DNA of 45,959 nucleotides from Terriglobia bacterium (GCA_020073525.1 JAIQFA010000036.1:1-45959); one strand, 5' to 3'. Shown: positions 8,156 to 17,270, counted from the stretch's first letter. Program-made: numbers and translations. The notes: generated by a model not told the origin, from the letters alone.

Positions 8156-9808
8156 ATGTCCGCTGATTCCCTTCCCTCGTCCTCGCGCCGCAACTTTCTC
8201 CGCACCGGAGTAACCGCGACTGTCGCCACGGCTGCTTACCCGGCACTCAGCTCGGCTCGCGTTCTTGATCCCGAGCCCGGGACAACGACGACCGTCAAGG
8301 AGTTCGAACTCGACGAGATCACGATGGATGGCGTTCAGAAGGCCTTCCAGTCGGGACAGTACACCTCCCATTCGCTGACCGAAAAGTACCTGGCACGCAT
8401 TCACGAGATTGACAAATCGGGACCGATGCTCAACTCCCTTATCGAGCTCAACCCCGACGCTCTCCAAATCGCAGACGCGCTTGATCAGGAACGCAAGGCC
8501 AAGGGCGCGCGCGGGCCGCTTCATGGCATTCCGGTCCTCATCAAGGACAACATCGACACGGCAGACCGCATGAATACGACGGCGGGATCGTTGGCGCTTG
8601 TCGGATTGCGTCCGCCGAAGGACGCTTTTGTCGCGGCGCAACTGCGCAAGGCTGGGGCCGTGATCCTGGGCAAGACCAATTTGAGTGAATGGGCCAACAT
8701 TCGCTCCAGTCATTCCACCAGCGGATGGAGCGGGCGCGGCGGGCTTACTCGGAACCCGTATGCTCTCAACCGCAATCCCTGTGGATCGAGTTCCGGAACC
8801 GGAGCCGGCGTCTCCGCGAATCTCTGCGTGGCCGGGGTGGGCACGGAAACAGACGGATCGGTCGTCTGTCCTTCTTCGGCAAACGGTCTGGCAGGGCTGA
8901 AGCCTACGGTTGGACTGGTCAGCCGCAGTGGGATCGTTCCGATCTCGCACAGTCAGGACACGGCGGGTCCGATGGCGCGCTCGGTGCGGGACGTTGCCAT
9001 TCTTCTTGGCGCCATGGCCGGAGCGGATCCAGAAGATTCCGCGACCGCTGACAGTAGCGGCAAGGTGTCGCCTGACTACACGAAGTTTCTCGATCCCGCG
9101 GGACTCAAAGGCGCGCGGCTGGGCGTGGTGCGCAAGTATTTCGGCTTCAACGATGCCGTGGACCAGCTCATGGACACCCTCATTGGCGAGATGAAACGTG
9201 CGGGGGCGGAAATCGTTGATCCTGCCGACATCCCCACGATCGGCAAGTTCGATGACAGCGAGCTGACCGTTTTCCTCTACGAACTGAAAGCAGACTTGGC
9301 GGCGTACCTCGCCCGCCGGGGCAGTTCGTCGGTGAAGAGTTTGAAGGATGTGATTGACTTCAACGAACTCAACCGCAGCCGCGAGATGCCTTACTTTGGG
9401 CAAGACCTTTTTCTTAAGTCGGAACAGAAGGGGCCGCTCACTTCGAAGGAATATCTCGACGCGCTAGCGCTGAATCACCAACTCAGCCGGGCCGAGGGAA
9501 TCGACTTCGTCATGGACAAATTCAAACTTGACGCGCTGGTTGCCCCCACGGCAGGGCCGGCGTGGCTCACCGACTTGATCAATGGCGATCACTCCGCCGG
9601 AGGCAGCTCTAGCGCGGCTGCGGTTGCCGGCTATCCCAACATTAACGTGACGGCTGGATACCTCTGGGGGCTGCCCGTTGGAATCTCCTTCTTCGGACGG
9701 GCCTGGAGCGAGCCTACGCTGCTCAAGATCGCTTACTCGTTCGAGCAGTTAACGAAAGCCCGGCAGAAGCCGCGATTCCTCTCTACGATCGAGGTTCCGG
9801 CGTCCTGA
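8156..9808 (+). CDS. Tat-exported amidase (amidase-signature family, GatA-like)
   Basis: 550 residues; SD AGGAG before ATG 8156. A twin-arginine signal SSRRNFLRTG is followed by a hydrophobic segment and ALSSA, so folded export through Tat is expected. The amidase-signature Ser-cisSer-Lys triad is visible: the Lys in GIPVLIKDNID, and the Gly/Ser-rich stretch RNPCGSSSGTGAG followed by GTETDGSVVCPSS. C-terminal VAPTAGPAW and GLPVGISFFG are typical of the fold. It hydrolyses an amide; a GatCAB role is unlikely given the export signal. The gene stands alone, flanked by tRNA-Gly and a family C repeat. Confidence 0.85.
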   Translation: MSADSLPSSSRRNFLRTGVTATVATAAYPALSSARVLDPEPGTTTTVKEFELDEITMDGVQKAFQSGQYTSHSLTEKYLARIHEIDKSGPMLNSLIELNPDALQIADALDQERKAKGARGPLHGIPVLIKDNIDTADRMNTTAGSLALVGLRPPKDAFVAAQLRKAGAVILGKTNLSEWANIRSSHSTSGWSGRGGLTRNPYALNRNPCGSSSGTGAGVSANLCVAGVGTETDGSVVCPSSANGLAGLKPTVGLVSRSGIVPISHSQDTAGPMARSVRDVAILLGAMAGADPEDSATADSSGKVSPDYTKFLDPAGLKGARLGVVRKYFGFNDAVDQLMDTLIGEMKRAGAEIVDPADIPTIGKFDDSELTVFLYELKADLAAYLARRGSSSVKSLKDVIDFNELNRSREMPYFGQDLFLKSEQKGPLTSKEYLDALALNHQLSRAEGIDFVMDKFKLDALVAPTAGPAWLTDLINGDHSAGGSSSAAAVAGYPNINVTAGYLWGLPVGISFFGRAWSEPTLLKIAYSFEQLTKARQKPRFLSTIEVPAS

Positions 9809-9828
9809 CGGGCTACACAAGACCATTA

Positions 9829-9890
9829 ACCACGGAGTACACAGGGTCACACAGAGGAATTCCCCCGTGAAACCCCGTGTACCCCGTGGT
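9829..9890. repeat. Family C palindrome (ACCACGGAGTACACAGG type)
   Basis: Arms ACCACGGAGTACACAGG and CCCGTGTACCCCGTGGT around a short centre, lying between convergent gene ends. Relatives at 19433, 22045, 23364 and 39071, and a diverged ACCACCAAGGCC form at 37948. Confidence 0.7.
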
Positions 9891-9898
9891 TCACGCCC

Positions 9899-10789
9899 TT
9901 ATCGCGGCGAAGTGGGACTCGGCGTATTCTGAAGAGTTGATTTGTCTTCTATTGTAGATTTACCCGGCGCAACTGGCGGCATCGGTGTGGACGGCGGCTC
10001 GTTCGATTGTGAGGTGAAGGGCAAGGGCGTGGCGAACAACGGCTCCTGCAGCGAATCGGGCACTGCGGCTGGCTGCGATGGCCGGATTCCCTTGGCCTGC
10101 ACGATCGACCAGCGCCAATCTTCGTCGGGTCCGGGCGTGATCCCGATATTTTCGTGAAATGCGGTTGTGGTGAAGGGCTTGGCCTCGGCCTTGAGATGAT
10201 AGAGGAGGGTCACGTCGGAGCGTCGCTCGACGGTGATCGGTGCGATGCTGGCGGCGGGAATCACGCGCGCACGGGCGGCCACCTCAGCATTTTCTCCGGG
10301 CTTGCGTTCGAGCGTCAGGCCGATCGTGATCTCGCGCAGATCCCAGTCGGTTCCGTTGAATACTTCCAACTGCAGCGCTTCGTCCTGAATGGAGCCGGGA
10401 CCGTCGATCTTGAGCAATTCGGTCAGAGGCAAGTCTTCGATCAGAACGGGCGTGATCAGTAGCGCACCAGCTTTGGCGTTGAAGGAAAGACTGCAGGTTA
10501 CATCCGGCGACGATACTTTGAGGGTATTGCCGGAAGGATCGATGGAGAATACGGTCTTGTCCTGCTTCACCGGCCTGGCTTTCTTGGCGTCCTCCATGAC
10601 CTGGGCCAGATTATCGTTGTCAATCACGGGTGCGTCTGGCGGCTGCTGGCTCTGCTGCAATTTATTTTGGCGCAGATTACGGGCGAGGTCGCCGAGCGAA
10701 GTGGTGTCGTCCTGCGCTGAAGCACCCAGCGGGGCGAGCAGCAGCGCACAGAGCATCACCAGCCGCAAAATGGGGAGTCGGGATCGCAT
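9899..10789 (-). CDS. Secreted protein of unknown function with proline-rich tail
   Basis: 296 residues from ATG 10789. The signal peptide is residues 1-25 (hydrophobic LVMLCALLLAPLG, cleavage after ASA). The middle part is mostly beta (CSLSFNAKAGALLITPVLIEDLP; LEVFNGTDWDLREITIGLTL), suggesting an immunoglobulin-like or beta-sandwich domain at residues 80-235. The last 55 residues are Pro/Ser/Thr-rich and probably disordered. No catalytic motif or named family recognised. It appears to be transcribed alone. Confidence 0.6.
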   Translation of the reverse strand: MRSRLPILRLVMLCALLLAPLGASAQDDTTSLGDLARNLRQNKLQQSQQPPDAPVIDNDNLAQVMEDAKKARPVKQDKTVFSIDPSGNTLKVSSPDVTCSLSFNAKAGALLITPVLIEDLPLTELLKIDGPGSIQDEALQLEVFNGTDWDLREITIGLTLERKPGENAEVAARARVIPAASIAPITVERRSDVTLLYHLKAEAKPFTTTAFHENIGITPGPDEDWRWSIVQAKGIRPSQPAAVPDSLQEPLFATPLPFTSQSNEPPSTPMPPVAPGKSTIEDKSTLQNTPSPTSPR

Positions 10790-10993
10790 GATTTCGGTCG
10801 CTCGAGGAGCGTGCGCGCCCCGCGGGTCTACATAGAAAGTTTAGGCGAGATGGCACGGAAAAGAAGTTACCGGCGGGACACGGTAGTGCTAGCACTTCCA
10901 GGATTGACAAAAGAGATGGGAAAGGGGCATGGACGCGTGCCAAACGAAGCGAGGCGCAACGGGGTGCGCCCATACCCTTTCACCAATCGCTAC

Positions 10994-11116
10994 TTACAGC
11001 AGGCCAGAGGTACGAAGACGGGTGATCGGATCGCTTACGGGCGTTGGTTGACGCTTAAAAACCCAGCGCGCCACCGCAATTCCCAATGCCGCATATGCCA
11101 GATGCCAGATTTTCAT
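10994..11116 (-). CDS. 40-residue membrane-associated small protein
   Basis: Begins at ATG 11116, preceded by GGGGAGCACTCT (SD GGGGAG, 6-base spacer). It encodes an N-terminal hydrophobic segment (MKIWHLAYAALGIAVARWVF) and a basic, polar tail ending TRLRTSGLL. One span, N-out or N-in undetermined. It lies in an otherwise gene-free stretch of about 550 bases between the secreted unknown and the mnmA-side repeat. No family recognised; support is the SD and composition only. Confidence 0.45.
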   Translation of the reverse strand: MKIWHLAYAALGIAVARWVFKRQPTPVSDPITRLRTSGLL

Positions 11117-11276
11117 AGAGTGCTCCCCACGCCGGACCTTTCTGGGGAGAGACTACGAAGGTCCCGTCGTGAGCCAACACTAACGCTGCTTTAGCGCGAG
11201 GTCTAGTCCACGAAGGTGCCATGAATTGGGGCAAAAGTAATGGAAAGGTAACCGCGGCAGGGTAATCCGAGAACGT

Positions 11277-11345
11277 GTAGAGAACGGGGCTTGCCCCGTC
11301 TCCGGCGGCGCGGCAAAGCCGAGACGCGGCAAGCCGCGTCTCTAC
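11277..11345. repeat. Family B double palindrome (GTAGAG...CTCTAC)
   Basis: Begins GTAGAGAACGGGGCTTGCCC and ends GCAAGCCGCGTCTCTAC, with two internal hairpins. Its right end, read on the minus strand, contains the mnmA stop codon TAG (11342-11344). Other copies at 34751, 43525 and 44334. Confidence 0.75.
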
Positions 11346-12466
11346 CGGGGGGCTTCGATCCAGCCGCCGCCGACTACGACGTCTCCATCATAGAAAACAG
11401 CCGCCTGACCGGGGGTGATCGCGCGCTGCGGCTCGTCAAAGGTGACCAGAACTTCGTCCGGGCCGGCGGATGCAATGACAGCGGGAGCAGGCTGATGCTT
11501 GTGGCGGATCTTTACGGCCACCCGCATGGGCTCGAGCAGTTCGGCGGTCGAAATCAGGTTTACGCGGCGCGCGCGCAGAGTACGGGAGTAAAGCTCCTCG
11601 TCCTTGCCAACCACCACTTGGCGCGTGTCGTTCTTGATTTGAATCACGTACAGGGGCGAGCCAGTCGCCACACCCAGGCCCTTTCGCTGGCCGACCGTGA
11701 AGTTGTGGACTCCGGCGTGTTCGGCGATCACCTTGCCACCGGTCGTAACCATCTCGCCGGCAACCCCGGTCGGCTGCTCACCTTGCTCGCTCAAGTAGGC
11801 TTCGAGGAAGCGCTTGTAATCCCCACCCGGCACGAAGCAGATTTCCTGCGAGTCGGGCTTCTCGGCGATCACGAGCTTGTGCTTGCGGGCCAGTTCGCGA
11901 ACCTCCGGCTTGGTCATGCCGCCGAGCGGAAACAGGGTGCGGCTCAGTTGCTCCTGGGTCAGGCCGAAGAGGAAGTAGGTTTGGTCCTTGGACTTGTCGG
12001 CAGGACGCTTCAGCAGCCAGCGGTCGGTGTGCACATCGAGGGTGACTTGGGCATAGTGGCCGGTGGCGACGTGATCGGCGCCAATCTGCCTTGCCACAAT
12101 GAGAAGCTGGTCAAACTTCAAGTGATTGTTGCAGAGGCTGCACGGGATGGGCGTCCGCCCCGCAAGATACTCCTCGACGAAGGGACGCACCACGTCGCGC
12201 TCGAAACGCTCTTCGTGATTGACCACGTAGTAGGGGATGCCGAGGGTTTCGGCAACGCGGCGAGCATCGTAGACATCGTCGATGGAACAACAACGGCCCT
12301 GGACCGATTCGGGCATGCCCTCGTGTCCAGCGAGACGGCGCTGATTCCAGAGCTGCATGGTCAGGCCGATGACATTGCGCCCTTCGGCGCGCAGCATGGC
12401 CGCAACGGCCGAGGAGTCGACTCCTCCCGACATGGCGACGGCGATGGTTGGTTCAGCGCTTAGCAC
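11342..12466 (-). CDS. mnmA: tRNA-specific 2-thiouridylase
   Basis: 374 residues. MnmA adenylates and thiolates U34 of Lys/Glu/Gln tRNAs. PP-loop SGGVDSS lies at residues 13-19; catalytic Cys candidates are in PIPCSLCNN (Cys109 or 112) and SQEICFVPG (Cys210). GHYAQV and VGQRKGLG fit the family. The predicted GTG start at 12466 lies inside a palindromic repeat; the only nearby ATG (residue 12) would remove the strand before the PP-loop. The TAG stop is also repeat-derived. It sits downstream of a cysteine desulfurase that can supply its sulfur. Confidence 0.92.
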   Translation of the reverse strand: MLSAEPTIAVAMSGGVDSSAVAAMLRAEGRNVIGLTMQLWNQRRLAGHEGMPESVQGRCCSIDDVYDARRVAETLGIPYYVVNHEERFERDVVRPFVEEYLAGRTPIPCSLCNNHLKFDQLLIVARQIGADHVATGHYAQVTLDVHTDRWLLKRPADKSKDQTYFLFGLTQEQLSRTLFPLGGMTKPEVRELARKHKLVIAEKPDSQEICFVPGGDYKRFLEAYLSEQGEQPTGVAGEMVTTGGKVIAEHAGVHNFTVGQRKGLGVATGSPLYVIQIKNDTRQVVVGKDEELYSRTLRARRVNLISTAELLEPMRVAVKIRHKHQPAPAVIASAGPDEVLVTFDEPQRAITPGQAAVFYDGDVVVGGGWIEAPR

Positions 12467-12533
12467 TTGGCAATTAGCATTCAGCTCTTAACGATTCCCG
12501 TTCGGCTCAATGCTAAGTGCTAACGGCTAACTG
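12457..12533. repeat. Inverted repeat spanning the iscS stop and the mnmA start
   Basis: Arms TTAGCACTTGGCAATTAGCA and AATGCTAAGTGCTAACGGC. On the minus strand the right arm writes the last residues and TAG stop of the desulfurase (12520-12522), and the left arm contains the GTG used as the mnmA start (12464-12466). Confidence 0.7.
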
Positions 12534-13683
12534 CGGTCTTTGACCACACCGGCGATAATTCTCGTAAACGCGCTACCGTTTCCGGAATCAGGGCTAGGGC
12601 GTAGTCTACATCGTCGGTCGTATTTTGCTTCCCGAGACTGAAGCGGATGCTGGCCTTCGCACGGTCGGAAGGCAGCCCCATCGCAGTCAGCACGTGCGAG
12701 GGTTCGATCGCCCCGGAAGAGCACGCCGCTCCGGTGGAGACTGCCAGTCCCTTCAAGTCGAGCGCGATGACCAGCGCCTCGCCTTCGATGCCATCGAAAT
12801 AAATGTTGGTCGTATTGGGCACGCGCGGCGCGCTTTCTCCGTTCAAGCCCGTGGCTTCGATCTCGAGCAGTTCCCTCTCCAGCGTGTCGCGCATCGCCGC
12901 TATCTTCCGGTCGTCCCCATGTTCCAGGCCAGCGACGGCCAACTCAGCTGCCTTGCCTAAACCCACGATGCCGGGAACGTTCTCGGTCCCGGCACGGCGT
13001 GAGCGCTCATGACTGCCGCCGTAGAGCATGGGTTCAAGCTGAGTTCCCTTGCGGGCAAATAGTGCGCCTACACCCTGAGGCCCGTGAAGCTTGTGGCCGG
13101 AAATGGTGAGCAGGTCGCAGCCGATCCGGATGACATCGATCGCGATCTTCCCGGCTGCCTGCACGGCATCGCTATGGAAGTAGATGTCGGCCTCGGCGGC
13201 GATCTTCCCAATTTCGGTGACGGGTTGCACCACGCCAGTCTCGTTGTTGGCGAACATGATGGTGATCAGCTTGGTATTCGGCCGGATCGCGCGCTTCACA
13301 TCCACCGCATCCACGAGACCGCGGCCATCCACCGGAACGTACGTGACCTCGCATCCCGTTGCAGCCAGATGCTTGCAGGTGTTGAGGACGGCGTGATGTT
13401 CGATAGTCGAGGTGATGACGTGATCGCCCGGCCGCGCCAGCCCAAAAATCGCCAGATTATCGGCCTCCGTACCGCCGCTGGTAAACACGACTTCGGAGGC
13501 GCGGCAGACCAGCAATGCAGCTACCGATTCGCGCGCGCGCTCGACGGCGGCCCGCGTCTCCTGTCCATGATGGTGGATGGAAGACGCGTTGCCGAAGTGC
13601 TCACCAAAGTAGGGACGCATGGCCTCCAGAACCTCGGGGAGCACCGGGGTAGTCGCGTTATTGTCGAGATAGACCCTCTGCAT
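12520..13683 (-). CDS. iscS: Cysteine desulfurase, IscS/NifS family
   Basis: 387 residues from ATG 13683. This PLP enzyme converts cysteine to alanine and passes persulfide sulfur to acceptors. YLDNNATTP at the N-terminus, TSGGTEADN, PLP-binding Lys198 in SGHKLHG and persulfide Cys321 in STGAACSSG are all present. The short active-site loop before SSG fits the IscS/NifS class rather than SufS. Its neighbour is mnmA, so a dedicated tRNA-thiolation relay is likely, although Fe-S assembly is also possible. A -10-like TACAAT lies at 13701-13696. Confidence 0.9.
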   Translation of the reverse strand: MQRVYLDNNATTPVLPEVLEAMRPYFGEHFGNASSIHHHGQETRAAVERARESVAALLVCRASEVVFTSGGTEADNLAIFGLARPGDHVITSTIEHHAVLNTCKHLAATGCEVTYVPVDGRGLVDAVDVKRAIRPNTKLITIMFANNETGVVQPVTEIGKIAAEADIYFHSDAVQAAGKIAIDVIRIGCDLLTISGHKLHGPQGVGALFARKGTQLEPMLYGGSHERSRRAGTENVPGIVGLGKAAELAVAGLEHGDDRKIAAMRDTLERELLEIEATGLNGESAPRVPNTTNIYFDGIEGEALVIALDLKGLAVSTGAACSSGAIEPSHVLTAMGLPSDRAKASIRFSLGKQNTTDDVDYALALIPETVARLRELSPVWSKTAVSR

Positions 13684-13912
13684 CGTATTGTTTCTATTGT
13701 ACTTGATTCGGCGGACAGGGCGCAGGGCTCACAGGTAGGTCTCAGGTCCTAGGTCTCGGTCTCAGGAATGCCGCTTGCGATTCGTCGAGACGAGGGAGCA
13801 GAAGCGGCTGTGAGGTGTGACTACCAGCAACTCTCGACCGAAGCGCCGCGACGCGAGAGCGACCTAGGATGCGCCTGTTCACCGGGCTTTTATGCTGTGT
13901 TTACATCTACAT

Positions 13913-14083
13913 TTATTTCAGTTTCACGAATAGCAGGACGAAGATCGCCCACACCCCTACTGTTACTGGAAACTGAATTAGCACTGCGTCTCGCATCGCA
14001 CTTCCTCTTGGAAGAACAAACGTGAGCGCCAACATAGCTAACGCTGTGAGTATCCCGAGGGCCAATCTGGTTTTGGTGTTCAT
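13913..14083 (-). CDS. 56-residue two-span membrane protein
   Basis: Starts at ATG 14083, preceded by GGGAGGTAAAACCACG, one of the strongest SD sequences in the window. It encodes a short basic N-terminus (MNTKTR), a first hydrophobic helix (LALGILTALAMLALTFVLP), a polar RGSAMRD turn and a second helix (VTVGVWAIFVLLFV), ending KLK. It lies alone between the desulfurase and the GT39 gene. No family recognised. The two regular spans and the SD make a real gene likely. Confidence 0.65.
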   Translation of the reverse strand: MNTKTRLALGILTALAMLALTFVLPRGSAMRDAVLIQFPVTVGVWAIFVLLFVKLK

Positions 14084-14244
14084 CGTGGTTTTACCTCCCT
14101 AGTGTCGCGATGAGCATCATCCTCGCAAAACTGGGAAAGGGCAACCCCCCCCGGTTCCGCGCGTTCCCAAAATGCGGCGAAGCCCGACAGCCTACCCACG
14201 TGGTGCAGCCGCGAGCAACCAACCGCGCGCGAAGCGTTCACTCC

Positions 14245-15801
14245 TTACCCGTAGTACTGGAAGTCCTTCCAGAAGTCGGGCCAACTTTGGCGCAGGCCGC
14301 GGCAGACGTAGATGTCGGGATGGTCGCTGGTTTCTTCATTGTGGATGCCATAGGGATTCGGAGTATGCCCGGCGATTTGGCAGGAAGCGAAGTTGCGTTC
14401 GAGAAAGCCGCGGGAGATGCCGAGGACGATCAACGTCTCAGGCGGTGGATTTCCATACCCGCGCTGCCAGAACGAGTTGATGCCGCTGATCGCCCGCGGC
14501 AAGCCGTATTGGGAACCATAGAGATTGATGGCGCCGGCCTCGCCGTAGTTTCCAGCCAGGATGCCGAGGCGGGCGCGGTCTTGTTCGGGGAGCGAGTCTC
14601 GGATCTGGGCGACAGCTTGCGTCAGTTCGGGCCAGCCAAGTTCCTCGACTAGATCGCCATTGTTCCTGCTGGCAAACTTCCACAGCGCGGAGTTGACGGG
14701 GGCTGGCGGGATTGCGATCGCCGCGAGCAGAACGATGTCTGCGGCGAGGGCCGTCCATGCCAGCACCCGCACGCAACCAGCCCAGCCTCGGCTGAGAGAT
14801 CGCAAACGCTGTTCGCCCCACACACTGCCCGCGGCATAGAGCATGGGATACGCCGCTCCCATGTAGTATCCGCGTCCCTTGGCGATGACAAAGAGCACGA
14901 GCGGAACCATGTACATCCAGCCCAGCATACGAAAACGGCTGCCTGCTTTTGCCACCAGGTAGAAGTAGAGTCCGGCGAGCCAGAGCGGGAGGGCGAGAAG
15001 CGTGATCTTCAGTTGGTCGGGCAGGAAATCTCTGGTGCGGCCGATGCGGATATCGCGCTCGTGAATATGCTTCAGAAAATCGAACGAGATGAAGTGATGC
15101 TGGATTTGCCAGAGGATGTTGGGCAGAAAAACCAGAACTGACAAGCCGACGCCAATCCAGAGCCATTTGCTGGCGAGATGTCGGCGGTTCTTGATCAGTA
15201 GTACGCCCGCGACAATGCCGATGACAAAAAAGCCCATGGTGTATTTCGCCATCATCCCGAAACCGATGCTGCAGCCGATGGCCGCCCACCAGCGCCGGTC
15301 TTCGGAGCTGAGCAGACGAACTACAAAGTAGGCGGTGAGCACCCAGAACAGATAGTCGAAAGCGACGTACTGCATCAGTGCGCCGCTGGCGATGCAGAAT
15401 GGGACGGCCGCAGCGGCGGCGACGAGTTGAGCACCGCGGCCTCCGCCGAGATCACGGGCCATCAAGCCAGTAAGAACAACTGCGATCGCCTGCGCCAATG
15501 CTGCAAACAGGCGGAAAGCGATGAGCGACGTTCCGAACAAGGTCAGCGATATGTGCGCGAATAGGGGCGTGATCGGAGGGTAGGCGACGTATCCCCACGC
15601 CATGTGGCGCGCATCGTCGAGGGTCGCCAATTCGTCGCGATGAAAACCGTAGCGTCCCCCACATAGCAGTTGGGCGAGGATGGTTCCCGCCGCAAGATAG
15701 ATCAGGATTGCCAAATCGCTCGACCACACAGACGTCGAAGGGGAGGGCCCGGAGAAGTTTGTGAGATCAGCCAACGGCTTCGATTCGTCTCGCGAAGTCA
15801 T
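14245..15801 (-). CDS. GT39/ArnT-type integral membrane glycosyltransferase (PMT_2-like)
   Basis: 518 residues from ATG 15801. The frame extends to 15900, but that extension is translated repeat and is rejected. About 10-12 hydrophobic spans. The first periplasmic loop contains YGFHRDELATLDDARHMAWGY followed by VAYPPITPLFA, resembling the acidic catalytic loop of dolichyl-phosphate-mannose mannosyltransferase and ArnT-like enzymes. They move sugars from polyprenyl phosphates to proteins or lipids outside the membrane. The C-terminal soluble part has INLYGSQYGLPRAISG. Acceptor and donor unknown. Confidence 0.8.
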   Translation of the reverse strand: MTSRDESKPLADLTNFSGPSPSTSVWSSDLAILIYLAAGTILAQLLCGGRYGFHRDELATLDDARHMAWGYVAYPPITPLFAHISLTLFGTSLIAFRLFAALAQAIAVVLTGLMARDLGGGRGAQLVAAAAAVPFCIASGALMQYVAFDYLFWVLTAYFVVRLLSSEDRRWWAAIGCSIGFGMMAKYTMGFFVIGIVAGVLLIKNRRHLASKWLWIGVGLSVLVFLPNILWQIQHHFISFDFLKHIHERDIRIGRTRDFLPDQLKITLLALPLWLAGLYFYLVAKAGSRFRMLGWMYMVPLVLFVIAKGRGYYMGAAYPMLYAAGSVWGEQRLRSLSRGWAGCVRVLAWTALAADIVLLAAIAIPPAPVNSALWKFASRNNGDLVEELGWPELTQAVAQIRDSLPEQDRARLGILAGNYGEAGAINLYGSQYGLPRAISGINSFWQRGYGNPPPETLIVLGISRGFLERNFASCQIAGHTPNPYGIHNEETSDHPDIYVCRGLRQSWPDFWKDFQYYG

Positions 15802-15850
15802 GAGCGATAAAGTACCGAATCTAGTGGCGAAATAGAAGGGCGATTGGAGC

Positions 15851-15890
15851 GCGTCCGCGCCGCACGGACGAGGCGCCCGTCTCTCCACAA
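15851..15890. repeat. Family A palindrome between the GT39 and citrate synthase genes
   Basis: Contains GCACGGACGAGGCGCCCGTC and CTCTCCAC. It lies 26 bases beyond the citrate synthase stop and generates the spurious N-terminal extension of the GT39 frame. Confidence 0.6.
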
Positions 15891-15915
15891 CATGATTCAT
15901 CCGCGCATCGCGTTA

Positions 15916-17058
15916 CTAGCGCTTGTCAACCGCTATATATTTTTGCGGGTAAACCGGGCCGACGTAATCCGCGCGCGGACGAATCAAGCGGTTATCGTCG
16001 AGCTGTTCGATGACGTGCGCGGTCCAGCCGCCAATTCGAGAGACCGCAAAGATCGGCGTGAACAGATCTACGTCAATCCCAAGGGTGTGGTAGGTGGAAG
16101 CGGAATAGAAATCCACGTTGGCGTTGAGTTTTTTGTCGGCCCTTACGAAGCCTTCGATTTTGTGCGAGTACTCGAACCACTTGGGATCGCCGCTGGAATG
16201 CCCCAGGTCGCGGGACATCTGCCGCAGGTGTGTGGCGCGCGGGTCTTCGGTGTGGTACACCCGATGTCCGAAGCCGGGGATCTTCTTCTTTTGCGCCAGC
16301 ATCCCTTTGACGTACTCGACGGGATCGGCGCCATTGGCGTCGATTTCCTTCAAGATCTTGAAGACGGCCTCGTTGGCGCCACCGTGCAGCGGGCCCTTGA
16401 GGGTGCCGATGGCGGAGGTGACTGCGGAGTGCATATCGGAAAGCGTTGCGGCCGTGACCCGGGCGGCGAAAGTGGAAGCGTTCAGTTCATGGTCAGCATG
16501 CAGAATGAGGGCGATGTCCAGAGCGCGTTCGGCGATCGGCGAAGGTGCGGTACCGTTCAGCATCCGCAGGAAATTCGCCGCGTGCGAGAGCGAGCGATCC
16601 GGCTCCACCACCGGCTTCCCTTTGCGAATGCGATCGTAGCTGGCCACGATCATCGCCAGCTGGGAAGTCAGGCGAATCGCTTTGTTGACGTTGGCGTCAT
16701 GATCGTTGCGGTTGTATTCCGGATCATAAAAAGAAAGCGCGGAAACCAGCGTGCGCAGCACGTCCATCGGGAGGGCGTGCTTTGGCGCCAACTGCAGGCG
16801 ATAGATAATGGACGCATCCAGCTTGCGTTCCTCCGCCATGCGCTGCTTCAGGGCCTTGAGTTCGTCGGCATTGGGCAAGTGTCCGAACCAGAGCAGGTAG
16901 CAGACTTCTTCAAAGGTGGAATGGTCGGCCAAATCGTGGATGTCGTACCCGCGATAGGCGAGCACTCCCTGTTCCCCGTCGATGTAGCAGATTCCCGATG
17001 TGGTGGCGACAACGCCTTCCAGACCTTTCGGGGCGTGCAGACTTGTAACGCTGGACAT
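15916..17058 (-). CDS. gltA: Citrate synthase, short bacterial type
   Basis: 380 residues, SD GAGGAA before ATG 17058. Condenses acetyl-CoA and oxaloacetate at the entry of the TCA cycle. Diagnostic motifs: GICYIDGEQGVLAYRGYDI near the N-terminus, active-site His in LHADHELNAS, HGGANEAV, IPGFGHRVY with the second His, and the catalytic Asp in NVDFYSAS. Length fits the small dimeric (CitZ/archaeal-like) class. 2-Methylcitrate synthase activity cannot be excluded by sequence alone; no prp genes are nearby. Confidence 0.9.
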   Translation of the reverse strand: MSSVTSLHAPKGLEGVVATTSGICYIDGEQGVLAYRGYDIHDLADHSTFEEVCYLLWFGHLPNADELKALKQRMAEERKLDASIIYRLQLAPKHALPMDVLRTLVSALSFYDPEYNRNDHDANVNKAIRLTSQLAMIVASYDRIRKGKPVVEPDRSLSHAANFLRMLNGTAPSPIAERALDIALILHADHELNASTFAARVTAATLSDMHSAVTSAIGTLKGPLHGGANEAVFKILKEIDANGADPVEYVKGMLAQKKKIPGFGHRVYHTEDPRATHLRQMSRDLGHSSGDPKWFEYSHKIEGFVRADKKLNANVDFYSASTYHTLGIDVDLFTPIFAVSRIGGWTAHVIEQLDDNRLIRPRADYVGPVYPQKYIAVDKR

Positions 17059-17166
17059 GATTCCTCGCTAGCAGTGCGGATGAATACAGTTGCTCAGCCG
17101 TGCAAAAAGCACAGGGCAATCTTCTTTCTTTTATACGCCAACCCTGCGGCAGTTTCCAAGCGGCGC

Positions 17167-17196
17167 TTGGCCTTCGAAATGCGCGAGGCGTAAAAT
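17167..17196 (+). promoter_or_regulatory. Candidate promoter of the S46 peptidase gene
   Basis: TTGGCC (17167-17172), 18-base spacer, TAAAAT (17191-17196), about 75 bases before ATG 17271. Confidence 0.4.
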
Positions 17197-17270
17197 GTTT
17201 AGTTTGCCATTTGCCGCTCGAGGAAGTGTGGCCCCTTCGGCAGAATTCCCAACAACACGCGGAGAAATTC

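Noticed and set aside
7790..9403. 537-codon open frame on the - strand
   Set aside because: Runs antisense through the amidase gene and across tRNA-Gly; not a protein gene.
10811..11194. 127-codon open frame on the + strand
   Set aside because: No SD and no sensible fold; the opposite strand holds a better supported small gene.
11291..12463. 390-codon open frame on the + strand
   Set aside because: Antisense to mnmA and partly made of repeat sequence.
15802..15900. N-terminal extension of the GT39 gene
   Set aside because: Encoded by a family A repeat and Arg/Pro-rich, unlike a membrane protein N-terminus.
15844..17193. 449-codon open frame on the + strand
   Set aside because: Antisense to citrate synthase, whose motifs are unambiguous.
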